A DNA stretch of 64,000 nt from Acidimicrobiaceae bacterium (GTDB taxonomy: Bacteria > Actinomycetota > Acidimicrobiia > Acidimicrobiales > Poriferisodalaceae). How positions within the stretch are numbered: position 1 is the first letter of the stretch; every line of letters begins with the position of its first letter. The notes beneath the pieces are model-generated. The model searched no databases. It was not told where the DNA came from and saw only the letters and a list, made by a program, of their open reading frames with translations. The stretch is from NCBI GenBank assembly GCA_905182565.1, contig CAJJCB010000018.1, positions 108,897 to 172,896 of the forward strand. Reading direction: 5' to 3'. Below are positions 42,249-52,199 of the stretch, piece by piece. The position numbers were made by a program, and so were the translations under genes.

Positions 42249-43286
42249 ATGGCAGCCACTATTTACTATGACGATGATGCAGATTTGGGACGTTTGGCAG
42301 GCCGGACGATAGCTATTATGGGCTATGGGTCGCAAGGTCATGCGCATGCGTTAAACCTCCGTGACAGCGGTGTTAATGTCGTAGTAGGTCTGCGTGATGG
42401 TTCATCTTCGAAAGCTAAGGCTGAGGCTGAAGGCCTAAGGGTTTTGAGTTTGGATGATGCTGCTCGCGAAGCAGACGTAATGATGATGGCGTTACCAGAC
42501 ACGGACCAGGCAAGTGTCTATGAAGCACACATTGCGCCTAATCTCTCTGCAGGAAATGCAATTGCATTTTCGCATGGATTCAATATTCACTTCGATCAAA
42601 TAGCACCGCCATCCGATGTTGATGTTTGGATGATCGCCCCGAAGGGTCCAGGACACAATGTGCGGCGAACTTATGCAGAAGGTGGTGGTGTGCCGGCACT
42701 TGTCGCTATCCATCAAGATGCATCCGGAAATGCTATGGCTGACGCCTTAGCTTACGCAAAGGGAATTGGTGGAACTAGAGGTGGGGTTCTAAATACTACG
42801 TTTGCTGAAGAAACTGAGACTGATCTTTTCGGGGAGCAGGTAGTTCTGTGTGGTGGCTTAACTGAGCTTATTCGCGCTGGGTATGAAACTTTGGTTGATG
42901 CTGGGTATCAACCAGAGTCAGCTTATTTTGAGACCCTCCATGAAGTTAAGCTCATTGTAGATTTCATTTATGAAGCCGGTATCTCTGGGATGCGCTACTC
43001 AATCTCCACTACCGCTGAATATGGAGATTTAACCAGAGGGCCGCGAATCATTACTGATGAGACTCGCGCTGAAATGAAGCGAATCCTCACAGAGATTCAA
43101 GATGGCACGTTCGCTAAAGAATGGATTGCTGAGAACCGAAATGGTCTCCCAAACTACAAGCGGCTTGTTGATGCTGGAAAGGCACACCCTATAGAAGAAG
43201 TGGGTGCTCAATTACGAGCCATGATGCCATGGATTACAGCTGGTAAACAAGATGTGACTGAAGCATCTGGTGGAAGCGTCGAGTAG
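42249..43286 (+). CDS. ilvC: Ketol-acid reductoisomerase
   Basis: Mg2+/NADPH enzyme converting acetolactate to dihydroxyisovalerate. 345 aa, class I. Rossmann motif [35 protein letters not shown], where the serines and Arg favour [53 protein letters not shown] with the metal ligands; and [21 protein letters not shown] precedes ATG 42249. Last gene of the ilvBNC unit, ended by the hairpin at 43461. Confidence 0.98.
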   Translation: MAATIYYDDDADLGRLAGRTIAIMGYGSQGHAHALNLRDSGVNVVVGLRDGSSSKAKAEAEGLRVLSLDDAAREADVMMMALPDTDQASVYEAHIAPNLSAGNAIAFSHGFNIHFDQIAPPSDVDVWMIAPKGPGHNVRRTYAEGGGVPALVAIHQDASGNAMADALAYAKGIGGTRGGVLNTTFAEETETDLFGEQVVLCGGLTELIRAGYETLVDAGYQPESAYFETLHEVKLIVDFIYEAGISGMRYSISTTAEYGDLTRGPRIITDETRAEMKRILTEIQDGTFAKEWIAENRNGLPNYKRLVDAGKAHPIEEVGAQLRAMMPWITAGKQDVTEASGGSVE

Positions 43287-43460
43287 TAGGTTTCAATGCG
43301 CTAGAATTTGTGGTCTCCTATCTTCTTTTAGGAATGAGATGCTTTGTAGTTCGGAGTTCTCAAAGCGCGAATAGTTTTTAACCTGCAATTAATCTTTAAG
43401 AATCTAAACTTTTGCTGAAATTAAGTTGTTATCGCTTGTGATGCCAGCAAATTTCTAATG

Positions 43461-43498
43461 TTGTTATTGGCTAGCGCTGGTGTGCTAGCCAATAACAA
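43461..43498. terminator. Long perfect hairpin between convergent ilvC and serC
   Basis: TTGTTATTGGCTAGC (43461-43475) and its exact reverse complement (43484-43498), with an 8-nt loop. The 15-bp perfect stem lies between two genes that face each other, so it most likely ends both transcripts. Neither side has a long T-run beyond the stem, so it is not a textbook intrinsic terminator. Confidence 0.7.
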
Positions 43499-43506
43499 TC
43501 TGATGA

Positions 43507-44628
43507 TTAAGGCAGTAAGCGCTCGATGATGTAGTCAATCGATTGGCAGAGCAAAACGGCGTCAGTCGGTTCGATCGCTGGAAATGTTGCAAGCCTCAAC
43601 TGGTTTCGGCCAAGTTTTCTGTAGGACTCGGTGTCAACAATTCCATTAGCTCTTAGTGCATTCGATACTTCGTTGGCGTCTACGCCTTGCAAATCAATAG
43701 TGCAAACAACTGATGACCGTTGGTCCTTTATCGTGACAAACGGGTCGGCGTGCTCGCTAGCTTCGGCCCAGCCGTAGATGCTGTTACTGCTTTCTTTACA
43801 ACGGGCTTCTGACCATGCCATTCCGCCTGATTGATTTAGCCAGTCCACCATTTCAGCAGCCAAAAAAATTGTGGTTAGAGCTGGTGTGTTGTAAGTCTGG
43901 TGCTGTCGCGAGTTCGTGAGAGCAATACCAAGATCTAAACTGGCTGGCATCCATCGGTTGCCATCGCAGAGGCGTTCAATTCGGTCAAGAGCTTTGGGAG
44001 AACAGGCAGCGAGCCAAAGCCCACCATCGGAGGCTAAGGCTTTTTGAGGTGCGAAATAATAGCAGTCCACTTCGTCCGACTCCCAGCTAGCGGCGCCTGC
44101 TGCGGAAGTTGCGTCGACAAGCACTAATCCGTCCTTTGATGGTCTCCTTGGGTTTACCATTACTCCCGTACTGGTTTCATTATGTGTCAAAGCATATGCA
44201 TCAACATTGGAGGGTATCGAGAGTGGATGCGTGCCTGGGACGCTTTCAATTATCTCGGGAGTAGCGAGATGCGGAGCATGTGATACTACAGTTGCAAATT
44301 TTGAGGAGAATTCACCGAAGGTGAGGTGTTGGCTGCGATTTTCGATGAGACCAAATGATGCTGCATCCCAAAATAAGGTAGTACCACCGTTACCGAGAAG
44401 AATTTCCCAGTCATCAGGAAGCTGAAATAAGTCGGAAAGACCGTTCTGGAGTCGGTGTACTTGATTTTTGACTGTAGATTTCCTGTGGCTAGTGCCTAAA
44501 AAACGTGATCCCGTGGCAGCTAGGGAGTCAAGTGCATCTTTTCGAATTTTTGAGGGACCAGATCCGAATCTTCCATCCTTTGGGCGAAGAGCATCTGGTA
44601 ATGAAATCAATTTCTGTGAAGTATCCAT
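43507..44628 (-). CDS. serC: Phosphoserine aminotransferase
   Basis: PLP enzyme of serine synthesis: 3-phosphohydroxypyruvate plus glutamate to phosphoserine. 373 aa, actinobacterial type. [68 protein letters not shown], and the PLP lysine in [18 protein letters not shown]. Divergent from the aspartate aminotransferase gene (42-nt gap); acts with SerA encoded at 45869. Confidence 0.95.
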   Translation of the reverse strand: MDTSQKLISLPDALRPKDGRFGSGPSKIRKDALDSLAATGSRFLGTSHRKSTVKNQVHRLQNGLSDLFQLPDDWEILLGNGGTTLFWDAASFGLIENRSQHLTFGEFSSKFATVVSHAPHLATPEIIESVPGTHPLSIPSNVDAYALTHNETSTGVMVNPRRPSKDGLVLVDATSAAGAASWESDEVDCYYFAPQKALASDGGLWLAACSPKALDRIERLCDGNRWMPASLDLGIALTNSRQHQTYNTPALTTIFLAAEMVDWLNQSGGMAWSEARCKESSNSIYGWAEASEHADPFVTIKDQRSSVVCTIDLQGVDANEVSNALRANGIVDTESYRKLGRNQLRLATFPAIEPTDAVLLCQSIDYIIERLLP

Positions 44629-44670
44629 TGCCTGCCAATATCTGGATCGAAAGTTGTCGGGAGCTTATCT

Positions 44671-45864
44671 GTGACTAATCGAATTTCAGCGGCTGTAAGT
44701 CAGATCGCGGAGTCAGCAACTTTAGCTGTTGATGCTAAAGCTAAATCTATGCGAGCAGCAGGTGAAAACGTGGTTGGCTTTGGCGCCGGTGAACCTGACT
44801 TCCCCACACCCAAACACATTGTAGATGCAGCTGTTGCTGCTTGCGGGGTTACTCAAAACCACAGATATTCCCCTGCCGGTGGTTTAGTGGTCCTAAAAGA
44901 GGCCCTTGCTAAAAAAACTACTAGAGACTCAGGTTTAAGCCTTGATCCGTCCCAGTTCCTAGTCACAAATGGCGGCAAACAAGCTGTCTTCAACACAATG
45001 ATGACTTTGCTTGATCCCGGAGACGAGGTTCTGTTGCCAGCTCCTTATTGGACTACTTATCCTGAGGCCATACGAATGTTCGGAGGAATTCCTGTCGAGG
45101 TATTCGCTGGAGCTGATCAAGGGTTTCGGGTAACTGTTGAGCAACTGGAAAAGGCTCGCACACCTCAAACGAAGGTATTGGTCTTTGTTTCTCCTTCTAA
45201 CCCAACCGGCGCCGTCTATGACCGCGATGAGATTGAAGAGATTGGTAAGTGGGCAGTAGATAATCAAGTCTGGGTAGTAACGGATGAAATTTATGAGCAT
45301 CTTGTTTATGGCAGCCGGAAAAATTATTCACTTCCTGCGCTGGTGCCTGAAATTGCCGATCGATGCATTGTGCTGAATGGTGTAGCCAAAACCTATGCGA
45401 TGACAGGGTGGCGGGTCGGTTGGATGGCCGGCCCAACGGATGTGATAAAAGCTGCGACTAACATGCAAAGCCACGCTACGTCGAACGTATGCAACGTCGC
45501 TCAGGCAGCTGCCTTAGCTGCGGTTTCTGGGAGTCTTGAGGATGTAGCAATGATGAGATCCGCATTTGATGAGAGGCGGATCATGATACATAAAATGTTG
45601 AATGAAATTCCTGGAGTTGAATGTCTTGAACCTGAAGGCGCCTTTTATGCCTTTCCTTCGATGCAAGGTTTGATTGGGCGGACTATCGGGGGACGAGAGA
45701 TATCATCCACATTGGATTTGGCGTCATTTGTTCTGCAAGAAGCAAAAGTAGCTTTTGTGCCGGGTGAAGCATTCGGTGCCCCAGGATACGCTCGTTTTTC
45801 TTTTGCGTTAGGTCTAGAAGACCTCGTTGATGGCGTCTCTCGGCTAGCCAAACTCGTAGCCTAA
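44671..45864 (+). CDS. aspC: Aspartate aminotransferase (class I, Ib-type)
   Basis: PLP aminotransferase between aspartate and 2-oxoglutarate, possibly with wider amino-acid range. 397 aa. [67 protein letters not shown], the PLP lysine in [20 protein letters not shown], and the C-terminal substrate Arg in YARFSFAL. Start GTG 44671. It is 4 nt before serA, so likely cotranscribed with it. Confidence 0.94.
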   Translation: MTNRISAAVSQIAESATLAVDAKAKSMRAAGENVVGFGAGEPDFPTPKHIVDAAVAACGVTQNHRYSPAGGLVVLKEALAKKTTRDSGLSLDPSQFLVTNGGKQAVFNTMMTLLDPGDEVLLPAPYWTTYPEAIRMFGGIPVEVFAGADQGFRVTVEQLEKARTPQTKVLVFVSPSNPTGAVYDRDEIEEIGKWAVDNQVWVVTDEIYEHLVYGSRKNYSLPALVPEIADRCIVLNGVAKTYAMTGWRVGWMAGPTDVIKAATNMQSHATSNVCNVAQAAALAAVSGSLEDVAMMRSAFDERRIMIHKMLNEIPGVECLEPEGAFYAFPSMQGLIGRTIGGREISSTLDLASFVLQEAKVAFVPGEAFGAPGYARFSFALGLEDLVDGVSRLAKLVA

Positions 45865-45868
45865 GAAT

Positions 45869-47437
45869 ATGGCTCGAGTATTAGTTCCGGAAAAACTTTC
45901 TGAAGCTGGATTAGCAGTTCTTCGTGAAGCTGGGCATGAGGTAGATGTTCAGCTGGATTTGTCTGATGATCAGTTATTGGCTGCGATACCCGGCGCTCAG
46001 GCGCTTATCGTTCGCTCAGCAACAACGGTACATTCAGAGTTACTAAAAAGTGGTTCTGACCTAGTGGTTGTGGGAAGAGCAGGAGTCGGTCTTGACAACA
46101 TTGATGTAGCAGCGGCTACTTCTCAAGGAGTTATGGTTTGTAACGCTCCGCTAGCAAATGTTGTTTCAGCTGCTGAACATGCAGTTGCGTTGATGTTTGC
46201 GCTTGCACGAAACATTCCACAAGCTCATGCTGCCCTAGCTGAGGGACGTTGGGAACGAAGCTCATGGTCTGGCGTAGAAGTGTTAGACAAGACAATAGGA
46301 GTTGTAGGTCTAGGACGTGTAGGTAGGTTAGTAGCAGAGCGTTTATTGAATTTTGGTGTTCGACTTGTTGCTTATGACCCTTATGTAACTGCCGAAGCGG
46401 CGCGAGAATTGAACGTTGAGATGCTGGAGTTGGATGAGCTTTTGGCTTGCTCTGATTTTTTGACTATTCATTTGCCGAAGAACACTGAAACTATTGGGCT
46501 TCTGAACTACGAGCGGCTTTCGTTATGTAAGCATGGAGCTCGGATCGTTAACACTGCCCGAGGTGGGATAATAGTAGAAGATGACCTAGCTCGCCTGTTG
46601 GACGAAGGTGCAATAGCTGGTGCTGCTCTAGATGTTTTTGATAAGGAACCAACAACAGTGTCACCACTGTTTGGGCGTTCAAATGTTGTGGTAACTCCTC
46701 ACTTGGGAGCGAGCACTGCCGAGGCACAGCATAAAGCTGGGCTTACTATTGCGGAGCAAGTTGTATTAGCTCTCGAGGGAGAATTTGTTCCCTTTGCCGT
46801 GAACATTGCGGCTGACCAGGCATCTGATGCAATGCGTCCTTATCTCCCTATAGGCGAACGATTGGGGAGATTCTTAAGTTGTCTAGTAGACGCTCCACCG
46901 GATGATCTAGAAATTCGAGTGTCCGGTGACTTAGCGAATTATGATCGCCGAATTTTGTTGCTATCAGTGTTGAGGGGAGTACTTCCAAAGTTCGCTTCCA
47001 AGCCAGTGACATTTGTTAATGCGAATACTGTTGCAGATGAGTTAGGAGTGCTTGTACGAGACTTTGTTTCTCACGATGCTGGACAGTTCAGAGGTTTAGT
47101 AGAAGTTCGAGGTGGTGGCCACTCGGTTGCAGGAACTTTAACCCGAAATGGGAAAGAGCCTCGGATTGTGCAGATAGATGATCATTCGATAGAAGTTCCA
47201 CTATCAAACCACTTGATTGTTATTACTAACGATGATTGTCCTGGGATTATTGGTGCTGTGGGAACTGTTTTTGGAAATGCTCAGGTGAATATTTCTTTTA
47301 TGGGCCTTGGCAGAGATGTTGACGGTGAAAACGCATTGATGGCGCTGGCTGTCGATACTGAGCCTCAGGCTTCTTTGTTATCTGATCTGAAAAAACTTAG
47401 CGGTGTGCAAAGCATCTCTTCTGTGTTTCTCGGATAG
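45869..47437 (+). CDS. serA: D-3-phosphoglycerate dehydrogenase (long form, ASB + ACT)
   Basis: First step of serine synthesis. 522 aa. Substrate/NAD domains: VGRAGVGLDNIDVAAA, VVGLGRVGRLVAERL, NTARGGIIVEDDLARLL with the catalytic Arg, and VVVTPHLGASTAEAQHKAG carrying the catalytic His. Then an allosteric substrate-binding domain (~315-450) and a C-terminal ACT domain (LIVITNDDCPGIIGAVGTVFG), as in the mycobacterial enzyme, which is inhibited by serine. Confidence 0.97.
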   Translation: MARVLVPEKLSEAGLAVLREAGHEVDVQLDLSDDQLLAAIPGAQALIVRSATTVHSELLKSGSDLVVVGRAGVGLDNIDVAAATSQGVMVCNAPLANVVSAAEHAVALMFALARNIPQAHAALAEGRWERSSWSGVEVLDKTIGVVGLGRVGRLVAERLLNFGVRLVAYDPYVTAEAARELNVEMLELDELLACSDFLTIHLPKNTETIGLLNYERLSLCKHGARIVNTARGGIIVEDDLARLLDEGAIAGAALDVFDKEPTTVSPLFGRSNVVVTPHLGASTAEAQHKAGLTIAEQVVLALEGEFVPFAVNIAADQASDAMRPYLPIGERLGRFLSCLVDAPPDDLEIRVSGDLANYDRRILLLSVLRGVLPKFASKPVTFVNANTVADELGVLVRDFVSHDAGQFRGLVEVRGGGHSVAGTLTRNGKEPRIVQIDDHSIEVPLSNHLIVITNDDCPGIIGAVGTVFGNAQVNISFMGLGRDVDGENALMALAVDTEPQASLLSDLKKLSGVQSISSVFLG

Positions 47438-47479
47438 CTAGATATTTGTCTTGGAGTATCGCGTTCTAACTATTAACTA

Positions 47480-48073
47480 TTAGCTGGTGGAGGGAAGCCA
47501 GCTAGCGCGATGAGTTTCGTACTCGTCAATAGATGTTTGGCTACGCATTGTTATGCCGATATCATCGAGGCCTTTCAAAAATCGCTCCTGGGTCGCTGGA
47601 TCCATTGGAAATGATTCTTCAAGCCCTATCGAAGGAGCAAAAACTTTTAATTTTTCCACGTCAATAGTTATTTCCATGTCAGGATCTTGATGAAGGGCTG
47701 CTCTTAATTGAGTGGCTCCGTCTTCGCTTATCTGGCAGGGGATCAAACCATTTTTCGTTGAGTTGTTTCTAAAAATATCACCAAATCGCGGAGAAATTAC
47801 TGCCATAAATCCATAGTCCATTAAGGCCCATACAGCATGCTCTCGCGAGGAACCGGTTCCAAAGTTGGAACCAGCTACTAAAATTGAAGCTCCCGCATAT
47901 TTCTCGTCGTTGAGAATGAAATTCCTATCATCGCGCCATTCCGAAAAAAGTCCCTTTCCGAAACCGGTACGCTCTACCCGTTTGAGCCAATCACTAGGAA
48001 TTATTTGGTCGGTGTCGACATCACTTCTATCTAAAGGAACTGCACGTCCTTCATGGATCCGAACTTTTTGCAT
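47480..48073 (-). CDS. leuD: 3-isopropylmalate dehydratase small subunit
   Basis: Partner of LeuC in isomerising 2- to 3-isopropylmalate for leucine (also citramalate to methylmalate in the CimA route). 197 aa. AVPLDRSDVDTDQIIPSDWLKRVERTGFG and GSNFGTGSSREHAVWALMDYGF are the swivel-domain signatures. AGGAG upstream; it starts 11 nt after the leuC stop. Confidence 0.97.
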   Translation of the reverse strand: MQKVRIHEGRAVPLDRSDVDTDQIIPSDWLKRVERTGFGKGLFSEWRDDRNFILNDEKYAGASILVAGSNFGTGSSREHAVWALMDYGFMAVISPRFGDIFRNNSTKNGLIPCQISEDGATQLRAALHQDPDMEITIDVEKLKVFAPSIGLEESFPMDPATQERFLKGLDDIGITMRSQTSIDEYETHRASWLPSTS

Positions 48074-48084
48074 AATTAAACTCC

Positions 48085-49488
48085 TCAGTCCAGATCGTCG
48101 GGGGTGACGAATGTGCCTGCTATTGCTGTTGCAGCCGCTACTGCAGGGGAAACTAAATGAGTTCTGCCGCCCCTACCTTGACGGCCTTCGAAATTCCTGT
48201 TTGAGGTAGATGCGCAACGCTCACCTTGGCTTAATTTATCGGGGTTCATCGCCAGGCACATTGAGCATCCTGGCTCGCGCCAGTCAAAGCCTGCTTCGAT
48301 GAAGATGGTGTGAAGCCCTTCTGCCTCAGCTTGAGCTTTAACTGCGAAGGATCCTGGAACGACCAAAGTTCGCATGCCATCTTTTACTTTTCGTCCTTTG
48401 GCTACGGCCGCAGCTTCGCGTAGGTCTTCGATCCGAGAGTTAGTACAACTCCCAATAAATATAGTGTCGACCGCAACGTCTCTTAGGAAAGAGCCAGCTT
48501 GAAGGCCCATATAGTCTAAGGCTCTTTGAGTGGTCCCTGCTTCTATAGGATCGTCGTAGGAATCTGGGCCAGGGATCGGTTGGCCTATGGGTATTACGTG
48601 CGCTGGGTTGGTTCCCCATGTGACATGGGGAGTCAAAGTTGCAGCATCAATGTCGACAACTTTGTCGAAAGTTGCCACATCGTCGGTTTTCAGTTCTCTC
48701 CAGGCCGTTAGTGCTGTTTCCCAATCGAGGCCTTTTGGCGCTCCTTCACGATCTTTCAAGTAATTAAATGTTGTCTCATCGGGGGCAATCAGACCTGCCT
48801 TAGCGCCTGCTTCGATAGACATATTGCAAACGGTCATTCGGCCCTCCATCGACAGAGCTCGAATAGCTGAGCCGCGATACTCAATTATGTGGCCGATCCC
48901 GCCGCCGGTTCCGATTCGACCAATGATAGCTAAAACAATGTCTTTGGCTGTGACTCCTTTAGGTGCCTCACCCTCAACATTGATTGCCATGGTTAAAGGT
49001 CTGGTCTGGGGGAGCGTTTGCGACGCTAGGACGTGCTCTACTTCTGAAGTGCCGATGCCAAATGCGATTGCCCCAAAGGCGCCATGAGTTGAGGTATGGC
49101 TATCTCCGCAAACAACAGTCATGCCAGGAAGAGTTAGGCCTTGTTCTGGTCCAATGACATGGACAATTCCTTGACCAGGATCTCCCATAGAGAAGAGCTT
49201 AATTTTGAACTCATCACAATTGGAACGAAGTACCTCAAGTTGCTTTTTGCTGATGGGGTCGGCGATCGGAAGATGAATATTTTCAGTAGGAACATTATGG
49301 TCTTCAGTTGCAACTGTGAGCTCAGGGCGGCGAACTGAACGACCGCTCATTCGCAATCCCTCAAATGCTTGTGGAGAAGTCACCTCATGGACGAGGTGTA
49401 GATCCACGTACAACAAATCTGGTAGCCCGTCGCCTGTTCGTACAACATGTTTGTCCCAGACTTTGTCGCTGAGCGTCTTGCCAGACAT
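48085..49488 (-). CDS. leuC: 3-isopropylmalate dehydratase large subunit
   Basis: Aconitase-family subunit with a [4Fe-4S] cluster. 467 aa. [31 protein letters not shown], the first cluster cysteine in [17 protein letters not shown], and the other two in [13 protein letters not shown]; substrate-binding [25 protein letters not shown]. With LeuD it also fits the citramalate isomerisation of the CimA route. AAGGA lies before ATG 49488. Confidence 0.98.
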   Translation of the reverse strand: MSGKTLSDKVWDKHVVRTGDGLPDLLYVDLHLVHEVTSPQAFEGLRMSGRSVRRPELTVATEDHNVPTENIHLPIADPISKKQLEVLRSNCDEFKIKLFSMGDPGQGIVHVIGPEQGLTLPGMTVVCGDSHTSTHGAFGAIAFGIGTSEVEHVLASQTLPQTRPLTMAINVEGEAPKGVTAKDIVLAIIGRIGTGGGIGHIIEYRGSAIRALSMEGRMTVCNMSIEAGAKAGLIAPDETTFNYLKDREGAPKGLDWETALTAWRELKTDDVATFDKVVDIDAATLTPHVTWGTNPAHVIPIGQPIPGPDSYDDPIEAGTTQRALDYMGLQAGSFLRDVAVDTIFIGSCTNSRIEDLREAAAVAKGRKVKDGMRTLVVPGSFAVKAQAEAEGLHTIFIEAGFDWREPGCSMCLAMNPDKLSQGERCASTSNRNFEGRQGRGGRTHLVSPAVAAATAIAGTFVTPDDLD

Positions 49489-49510
49489 TGGTAATCCTTT
49501 TTGTAGATAG

Positions 49511-49539
49511 GTTTAATCAAGTTAGCGGTTGATTGACAA
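49511..49539 (-). promoter_or_regulatory. Possible promoter upstream of leuCD
   Basis: Read on the minus strand: TTGTCA (49539-49534), exactly 17 nt, then TTAAAC (49516-49511), 23 nt before the leuC start. The -35 is good, the -10 poor, so this is tentative. Confidence 0.3.
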
Positions 49540-49582
49540 GACTACTTGCCTGGTGGGCTTTCTCGGTTTGAATCGGTTTTGC

Positions 49583-50503
49583 TTACTGATTCTTTTCGTC
49601 TACATCTTTTATGGCAGCGAGAAGAGCTTGACGGAACTGGTTAGCACGACCAACACATGCTGTGTGAGTGCCATCGACAGAGTGAACGGTTGAACCTGGG
49701 ATGGCTTTAGCAAGTGCTAACTGTCGGTCAATGTTAACTACGTCATCTCTAGTAGTAACGACTAGCGATACCGGTACGTCGATAGATGAAACCCAGTGAC
49801 GGCTATCGAAGGTTCCGATTGAGCGACCCGCTTGGACTAGCTTGAGGGGGTCGTGTCGTCGAAGTTCGCCGCGTGCCCATTGACGTAAATCTTTGCCGGA
49901 TTTACTTGTCAGCATCTGTTCAGCTGCTATTTTCCTAAGAGCTGCAGGGACTAAGCGAATGGCATGTGCCAGAGCCCCGATGGCTGCGAATCTTATTTGT
50001 TCTGCTTTGGAAGAGCTGAATGTTGCAGCTGTTGCGCACAAAACAAGGCCTAAAACTCTTTGAGGGTGTCGGCGCCAAAGGAGCTGAGCAATTGGGCCTC
50101 CCATGGAATACCCGCAGACTATTACTTGGTCTATGCCGAGTTGGTCTAGGAGAGCTACGGCGTCATCGGCGCAATCTTCAAGGCTAAATTTCTTTTTGGA
50201 TCTGATGCCTCGTCCGTGACCCCTGTGGTCTAAGGCTACGAGACCGTATCGATCATCTAAAACATCGTAGCTGCTGTACCAGTTCAGATCCGCTGTGGCG
50301 GTCCAGCCGTGTAAAAGTAGCACTGTGGGGGACCCCGGTTGAGCTTCGACTACCCGGGCGAAAGTTTTACCCCTATCTGCTAGATCATAGAGACGGCCTC
50401 GAGGAAGTATGATCCGCTGACGTTTGTCATCATCTGACTCTGGCTCCCTTGGAGCGAGAGTCCGGTCCTTGTTCACTTCTGAACTGTTACTCATCTCGGT
50501 CAC
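49583..50503 (-). CDS. Alpha/beta hydrolase
   Basis: 306 aa, alpha/beta hydrolase fold enzyme of unknown substrate. VLLLHGWTATADLNWYSS (oxyanion HG), VALDHRGHGRGIR, nucleophile elbow VCGYSMGGPIAQLLWRRHP, acid in VVTTRDDVVNID, and final His in VDGTHTACVG. The triad is complete. Looks like the lipase/esterase branch common in mycobacteria and relatives. It starts 5 nt after the greA stop on the same strand, so the two are likely cotranscribed. Confidence 0.9.
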   Translation of the reverse strand: MTEMSNSSEVNKDRTLAPREPESDDDKRQRIILPRGRLYDLADRGKTFARVVEAQPGSPTVLLLHGWTATADLNWYSSYDVLDDRYGLVALDHRGHGRGIRSKKKFSLEDCADDAVALLDQLGIDQVIVCGYSMGGPIAQLLWRRHPQRVLGLVLCATAATFSSSKAEQIRFAAIGALAHAIRLVPAALRKIAAEQMLTSKSGKDLRQWARGELRRHDPLKLVQAGRSIGTFDSRHWVSSIDVPVSLVVTTRDDVVNIDRQLALAKAIPGSTVHSVDGTHTACVGRANQFRQALLAAIKDVDEKNQ

Positions 50504-50508
50504 TGATC

Positions 50509-50976
50509 TTATTTTTCAATGCTGACTATCTCCACGGTTAGTAGCCCGGCACCAGCTTCATAGCTGCAATGATCGCCAACTTCAGCACCTTCTAGCGCTT
50601 TGCCCATCGGGGATCCGGCAGACACTATGTCAATGCCTTCTGTGCGCTCTTCAATAGAGCCAAAGAGATACTTTTCGGTGGTTGGGTCGCCTTCGAAACG
50701 TACTCCTACGATTGTCCCCGGTGCTACAGTTGCTGTGGAAGTTTCGGCAAGTATTTCACAGTTTTCGAGGACGGAGGAAAGGTGCAGGATCCGCCCGTGC
50801 ATTTTACCTTGTTCTTCCTTGGCGGCATGGTAATCACCGTTTTCAGACAGGTCGCCTAAAAGTCGTGCTACTTCTATCTGGTTAGCTATGTCTATCCGAC
50901 CACGCGTTGTCAGATCATGCAGCTCGTCGCTCAATCGCTTGTGCGCCTGAGGTGAGAGGTGTTGAATTTCAGCCAT
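50509..50976 (-). CDS. greA: Transcription elongation factor GreA
   Basis: Coiled-coil factor that enters the RNA polymerase secondary channel and stimulates cleavage of backtracked RNA. About 155 aa from ATG 50976; the frame is open to ATG 51000, but the family N-terminus fits the later start (MAEIQHLSPQAHKRLSDEL). Acidic tip residues are in LLGDLSENGDYHAAKEEQG. C-terminal FKBP-like domain: VSAGSPMGKALEGAEVGD. Upstream gene is leuB on the opposite strand (divergent). Confidence 0.95.
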   Translation of the reverse strand: MAEIQHLSPQAHKRLSDELHDLTTRGRIDIANQIEVARLLGDLSENGDYHAAKEEQGKMHGRILHLSSVLENCEILAETSTATVAPGTIVGVRFEGDPTTEKYLFGSIEERTEGIDIVSAGSPMGKALEGAEVGDHCSYEAGAGLLTVEIVSIEK

Positions 50977-51213
50977 CCTAAGAGGATAGCGAGTCGGCAT
51001 TGAGGACGGGCCTAGACGTTACTTTGTAAAGTTAAAATTGAGCAAGGAAGGGTCGAAACAGAAACCTGTTCTATGGAAGCCCTAACGATAACCGCTACTT
51101 TGGTTAGCTAGTGCATTCAAATAGTGGCGCTACGATGGTCGTTCACACCGGAGATTTCCCCAACACAGTAATTTTGAACAAACTTCTAGTCCCAGAATCT
51201 AAAGGAGTCGTAA

Positions 51214-52188
51214 ATGTCGCATAAAGTTGCAGTAATAGGTGGCGATGGAATCGGCCCTGAAGTCATTGAAGTCGCTCTCGATATTTTGCGTGCTGCCGGG
51301 GCCGAACTTGAGACGACTGATTTTCGGCTAGGAGGATTCCGTTATTTGGAAGATGGAACAGTTCTAACTGATCAAATATTGTCTGATTTGAGAGCGTATG
51401 ACGCCATCTTCCTCGGAGCGGTAGGAACCCCTGATGTCCCTCCGGGAATTATTGAGCGAGGCCTGTTGCTTCGAGCAAGATTTGAGCTTGATCTATACAT
51501 CAACCTTCGTCCCTTCGTCACAACTAACGGGCACGAATTTATTGTGATCCGTGAGAACACTGAAGGAACTTATGCGGGAGAGGGAGGCTTCCTCCGCAAA
51601 GGAACCTCAGATGAGATAGCGACTCAGGGCTCAGTGAATACTCGAAAAGGAGTTGAGAGGTGCATACGGTACGGTTTTGAATTAGCCAGGAGTCGGGAGA
51701 GGAAGCATCTAACGTTAGTTCATAAGACAAATGTCTTGACCTTTTCGGGAGATCTTTGGGAACGCGCCTTTAATGAGGTCGCTATCGAGTATCCAGACGT
51801 TACGACTGCATACAATCACATTGATGCGGCTTGCATTTATTTTGTAGAGGATCCATATCGCTATGACGTGGTTGTTACAGACAACCTCTTTGGAGATATT
51901 TTGACTGATCTTGGGGGGGCGATTTCAGGTGGTATAGGTATGGCTTCGTCTGCTAACTTAAATCCTGAACGCTTAGCGCCATCTTTGTTTGAGCCGGTTC
52001 ATGGATCTGCTCCTGACATCGCTGGGAAAGGGCTAGCTAACCCAATTGCTGCTGTTCTCTCAGGGGCTATGATGCTGGACTTCTTGGGAGAAAATCAGAT
52101 AGCTGATCGAGTAAGATCAGCCTGTAAAGATGTAGCCGGAGACGGTAATACCTCGGCCATTGCATCTGCAATAATGGCGAATCTTTAA
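51214..52188 (+). CDS. leuB: 3-isopropylmalate dehydrogenase
   Basis: NAD-dependent beta-hydroxyacid dehydrogenase of leucine synthesis (and of methylmalate in the CimA route). 324 aa, short actinobacterial type. [34 protein letters not shown] with substrate arginines, [31 protein letters not shown], and the metal/signature region [50 protein letters not shown] precedes ATG 51214. cimA follows after 11 nt. Confidence 0.94.
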   Translation: MSHKVAVIGGDGIGPEVIEVALDILRAAGAELETTDFRLGGFRYLEDGTVLTDQILSDLRAYDAIFLGAVGTPDVPPGIIERGLLLRARFELDLYINLRPFVTTNGHEFIVIRENTEGTYAGEGGFLRKGTSDEIATQGSVNTRKGVERCIRYGFELARSRERKHLTLVHKTNVLTFSGDLWERAFNEVAIEYPDVTTAYNHIDAACIYFVEDPYRYDVVVTDNLFGDILTDLGGAISGGIGMASSANLNPERLAPSLFEPVHGSAPDIAGKGLANPIAAVLSGAMMLDFLGENQIADRVRSACKDVAGDGNTSAIASAIMANL

Positions 52189-52199
52189 GGAGCTGCGAG

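Noticed and set aside
51073..51111. 12-codon ORF (MEALTITATLVS) upstream of leuB as a possible leader peptide
   Set aside because: Only a few Leu/Ile/Val codons, no ribosome site, and no terminator hairpin with T-run between it and leuB.
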